Source of the DNA: Nitrosomonas eutropha
GTDB taxonomy: Bacteria; Pseudomonadota; Gammaproteobacteria; Burkholderiales; Nitrosomonadaceae
NCBI RefSeq assembly: GCF_900116685.1
Contig: NZ_FPBL01000002.1
Coordinates: 248,001 to 312,000, forward strand
Reading direction: 5' to 3'
DNA length: 64,000 bases
The notes beneath the pieces are model-generated. The model worked only from the letters and a program-made list of their open reading frames with translations. It had not been told where the DNA came from and ran no database searches. Made by a program: the position numbers and the translations under genes. Shown here piece after piece: positions 62,039 to 64,000 of this stretch. The stretch's first letter is position 1, and each line of letters begins with the position of its first letter.

Positions 62039-62665
62039 ATGAATGGTGAATCCGACGACCCCATCATGCTTTCCGCCCTCCAGCACTGGAGCTACTGCCC
62101 GCGCCAGTGCGCATTGATCCATCTGGAACAGGCCTTTGATCAAAACGTTCACACCATGCGAGGTAACGCCGTCCATGAGCATGTGGACGACCCTGGTTTC
62201 GAAACCTTTGAAGGCGTACGCAGCGAACGTTCTTTACCGGTATGGTCCGATCGGTTGGGGCTGATCGGCAAGTGCGATGTCGTTGAATTTTACCCCGACG
62301 GGCAGATTCATCCGGTGGAATACAAACATGGGAAAAAACGGGCCAAACTGCATGATGATCTGCAACTCGCCGCTCAAGCAATATGTCTGGAGGAAATGAC
62401 CGGCAAACCCGTCACGCACGGTTCAATTTATCACCATTCCTCACGGCGCCGGCGGGAAGTCATCATCACCTCCGCTTTGCGAGCGCAGGTGGAAGAAACA
62501 GTTGCTGCCATTCGCGCATTGCTGGCGACCGACACTTTACCACCTCCTGCAAATGACGCACGTTGCAGGGAATGTTCGCTGAAAGACATTTGTCAGCCGG
62601 AAGTGTTGGCACAGAAGTCGAATTACCGAACAGCACAGGCAACGTTATTTACCGTCAATGATTAA
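62039..62665 (+). CDS. cas4: Cas4, RecB-like Fe-S nuclease of CRISPR adaptation
   Basis: Cas4 (208 residues from ATG 62039) trims prespacers and selects those with a PAM. It carries the four Fe-S cysteines (one in SYCPRQC, the rest in RCRECSLKDIC) and the RecB motif GKCDVVEFYP...HPVEYKHGK with active-site Asp, Glu and Lys. The first ATG downstream of the cas7c stop was chosen; a TTG at 62021 overlaps cas7c and is the alternative. Confidence 0.95.
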   Translation: MNGESDDPIMLSALQHWSYCPRQCALIHLEQAFDQNVHTMRGNAVHEHVDDPGFETFEGVRSERSLPVWSDRLGLIGKCDVVEFYPDGQIHPVEYKHGKKRAKLHDDLQLAAQAICLEEMTGKPVTHGSIYHHSSRRRREVIITSALRAQVEETVAAIRALLATDTLPPPANDARCRECSLKDICQPEVLAQKSNYRTAQATLFTVND

Positions 62666-62681
62666 CTGATCAAGACAGACT

Positions 62682-63716
62682 ATGCGCCAGATTCTCAATA
62701 CCCTTTATATCCTGACTCCCAACGCTTACGCACATCTGGAAAACGATACCCTGCGCATCGATGTGGAACGAGAAAAGAAATTACAGGTACCGTTACATCA
62801 TCTGGGCTCAGTCGTATGCTTTGGTAACGTGCTGGTTTCCCCGGCTCTGATGCATCGTTGTGCCGATAATGGCATCAGCCTTGTACTGGTGGATGCTAAT
62901 GGCCGTTTCAAGGCTCGCCTGGAAGGTTCGGTCAGCGGCAATGTTTTACTACGCCAGGCTCAGCATCGCAAAGTGAACGATAAGAATTTTGTGTTGGCAA
63001 CCACACAGGCAATCATTGCTGGAAAATTGCGCAATGCACGACAGGTACTGCTACGCGGTGCACGCGAAAGTAACGACGAGGCTGACCAGAGAATATTGAG
63101 CGGTGCCTCGGAATCTCTGGCCTTCTCAATCCGAAGCTTGCCACAATCAAGAGATCTTGATCATGTACGCGGGATTGAGGGAGATGCGGCTAAAACTTAT
63201 TTTTCTGCTCTGCCCCATCTGGTCCGCAAAGATATACGTGAATTCTTTACAATGGACGGACGAACACGCCGCCCGCCACGTGATCGTTTCAATGCCATGC
63301 TTTCATTTATTTATTCTATGGTCATGAATGATTGCCGCTCGGCGCTGGAAAGTGTCGGACTGGATCCGCAAATAGGTTTTTTGCATGCAATACGCCCGGG
63401 AAAAGCTGCACTAGCACTGGATCTGATGGAGGAATTCCGTGCATTCCTGGCCGACCGGCTGGTACTGACGCTGATCAACCGCGGGCAGATCACCGCACGG
63501 GATTTGCAGGTACGGGAAGGCGGGGCAATCCATCTGGAGGACAAAGCCAGGAAAGCTGTGGTCGTTGCTTATCAGGAACGCAAGCAGGAAGAAGTTACCC
63601 ATCCGTTACTGGGAACCAAAGTGCCTATCGGCCTGCTGCCGCAACTTCAGGCAAGATTCATGGCCCGTGTTATACGCGGCGAAATGGATGGTTATCTCCC
63701 TTTCCTGACCAGATAG
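62682..63716 (+). CDS. cas1: Cas1, CRISPR integrase
   Basis: Cas1 (344 residues) catalyses spacer integration. The N-terminal beta domain runs to about 100 ([17 protein letters not shown]). The catalytic domain has the Glu near [34 protein letters not shown] with the His and Asp/Glu, and [11 protein letters not shown]. It matches I-C Cas1 in length and order, 16 bp after cas4. Confidence 0.97.
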   Translation: MRQILNTLYILTPNAYAHLENDTLRIDVEREKKLQVPLHHLGSVVCFGNVLVSPALMHRCADNGISLVLVDANGRFKARLEGSVSGNVLLRQAQHRKVNDKNFVLATTQAIIAGKLRNARQVLLRGARESNDEADQRILSGASESLAFSIRSLPQSRDLDHVRGIEGDAAKTYFSALPHLVRKDIREFFTMDGRTRRPPRDRFNAMLSFIYSMVMNDCRSALESVGLDPQIGFLHAIRPGKAALALDLMEEFRAFLADRLVLTLINRGQITARDLQVREGGAIHLEDKARKAVVVAYQERKQEEVTHPLLGTKVPIGLLPQLQARFMARVIRGEMDGYLPFLTR

Positions 63717-63718
63717 TG

Positions 63719-64000
63719 ATGCTGATTATTGTTACCTACGACGTTTCAACAGAAACCAAAGCTGGCCGCAAACGATTGCGACGAATCGCAAAAGTTTGCG
63801 AAAGCATCGGGCAGCGTGTGCAAAAATCCGTATTTGAATGCCGTGTTGATTTGATGCAATATGAAGAACTGGAACGCCGCCTGCTGGCAGAAATAGACGA
63901 GCAGGAAGATAATCTGCGACTGTATCGGTTAACCGAACCAATTAAACTCCATGTAAAAGAATATGGAAATTTCAAGGCAGTTGATTTTGAAGGGCCACTC
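63719..64000 (+). CDS. cas2: Cas2, partial at window end
   Basis: An open frame starting at ATG 63719, 2 bp after the cas1 stop, is cut by the window edge after 94 codons. It begins [20 protein letters not shown], the Cas2 ferredoxin-like start with the conserved YDVS, and continues [17 protein letters not shown] Cas2 is about 96 residues, so only a few codons are missing. Cas2 bridges Cas1 dimers during spacer integration. The CRISPR array is expected just downstream. Confidence 0.95.
   Translation, partial: MLIIVTYDVSTETKAGRKRLRRIAKVCESIGQRVQKSVFECRVDLMQYEELERRLLAEIDEQEDNLRLYRLTEPIKLHVKEYGNFKAVDFEGPL

Overview
The window looks like a chromosomal segment from a betaproteobacterial ammonia oxidiser of the genus Nitrosomonas. 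The evidence is the sucrose synthase / sucrose-phosphate synthase / fructokinase cluster known from that genus, and the betaproteobacterial versions of rpoH, hemCDXY, pilC-pilD-coaE-zapD-yacG, ppc and the DUF3482/DUF2868 pair. The species call rests on gene content and remembered sequences, not on a search. No rRNA, tRNA, complete insertion sequence or CRISPR repeat array was seen.

Layout. 1-4 kb: a small HTH protein, an aspartate aminotransferase and uvrB. 4-9.5 kb: a three-gene sucrose operon (fructokinase, sucrose-phosphate synthase with a HAD phosphatase tail, sucrose synthase). 9.8-15.2 kb: a tight three-gene cassette of unknown function (DUF559-type nuclease-like protein, winged-helix protein, 1062-residue double ATPase with a HerA-like C-terminal motor). 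This is the best candidate for an undescribed system, probably defence or DNA processing. 15.4-19.4 kb: an outer-membrane porin and a small periplasmic protein, divergent from a Met-rich multicopper oxidase, with a palindrome between them. 19.5-33 kb: housekeeping genes (inositol-phosphatase-like protein, thioredoxin-like protein, rsmE, argA, yacG, zapD, coaE, pilD, pilC, an epimerase, a flavin/2Fe-2S reductase, hemY, hemX, hemD, hemC). 33-43 kb: ppc, a Wzz-like polysaccharide co-polymerase fused to a degenerate tyrosine-recombinase domain, the GTPase/DUF2868 pair, a class I glutamine amidotransferase, and rpoH preceded by a perfect CIRCE element. 43-51.7 kb: a sulfur-oxyanion region with a TsdA-like dihaem cytochrome, two paralogous porins (the first split by a one-base frameshift) and the sulfate ABC transporter sbp-cysT-cysW-cysA. 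51.7-56.3 kb: a DUF4389 protein, an M17 aminopeptidase, thyA-folA and an EAL response regulator. 56.4-64 kb: a type I-C CRISPR-Cas operon in canonical order (cas3-cas5-cas8c-cas7-cas4-cas1-cas2), with an internal in-frame start for Cas11c inside cas8c. cas2 runs off the window end, so the array probably lies just beyond it.

How the parts fit. The sucrose genes would make and break down a storage or compatible sugar from Calvin-cycle hexose phosphates, and ppc supplies anaplerotic carbon. TsdA, the porins and the sulfate transporter suggest handling of sulfate or thiosulfate across the outer membrane and periplasm. rpoH under HrcA/CIRCE links two heat-shock circuits. The I-C operon and the nuclease/ATPase cassette are the two accessory modules. 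Several starts were moved from the longest reading frame on ribosome-binding-site, signal-peptide or family-length grounds; each case is stated in its entry.
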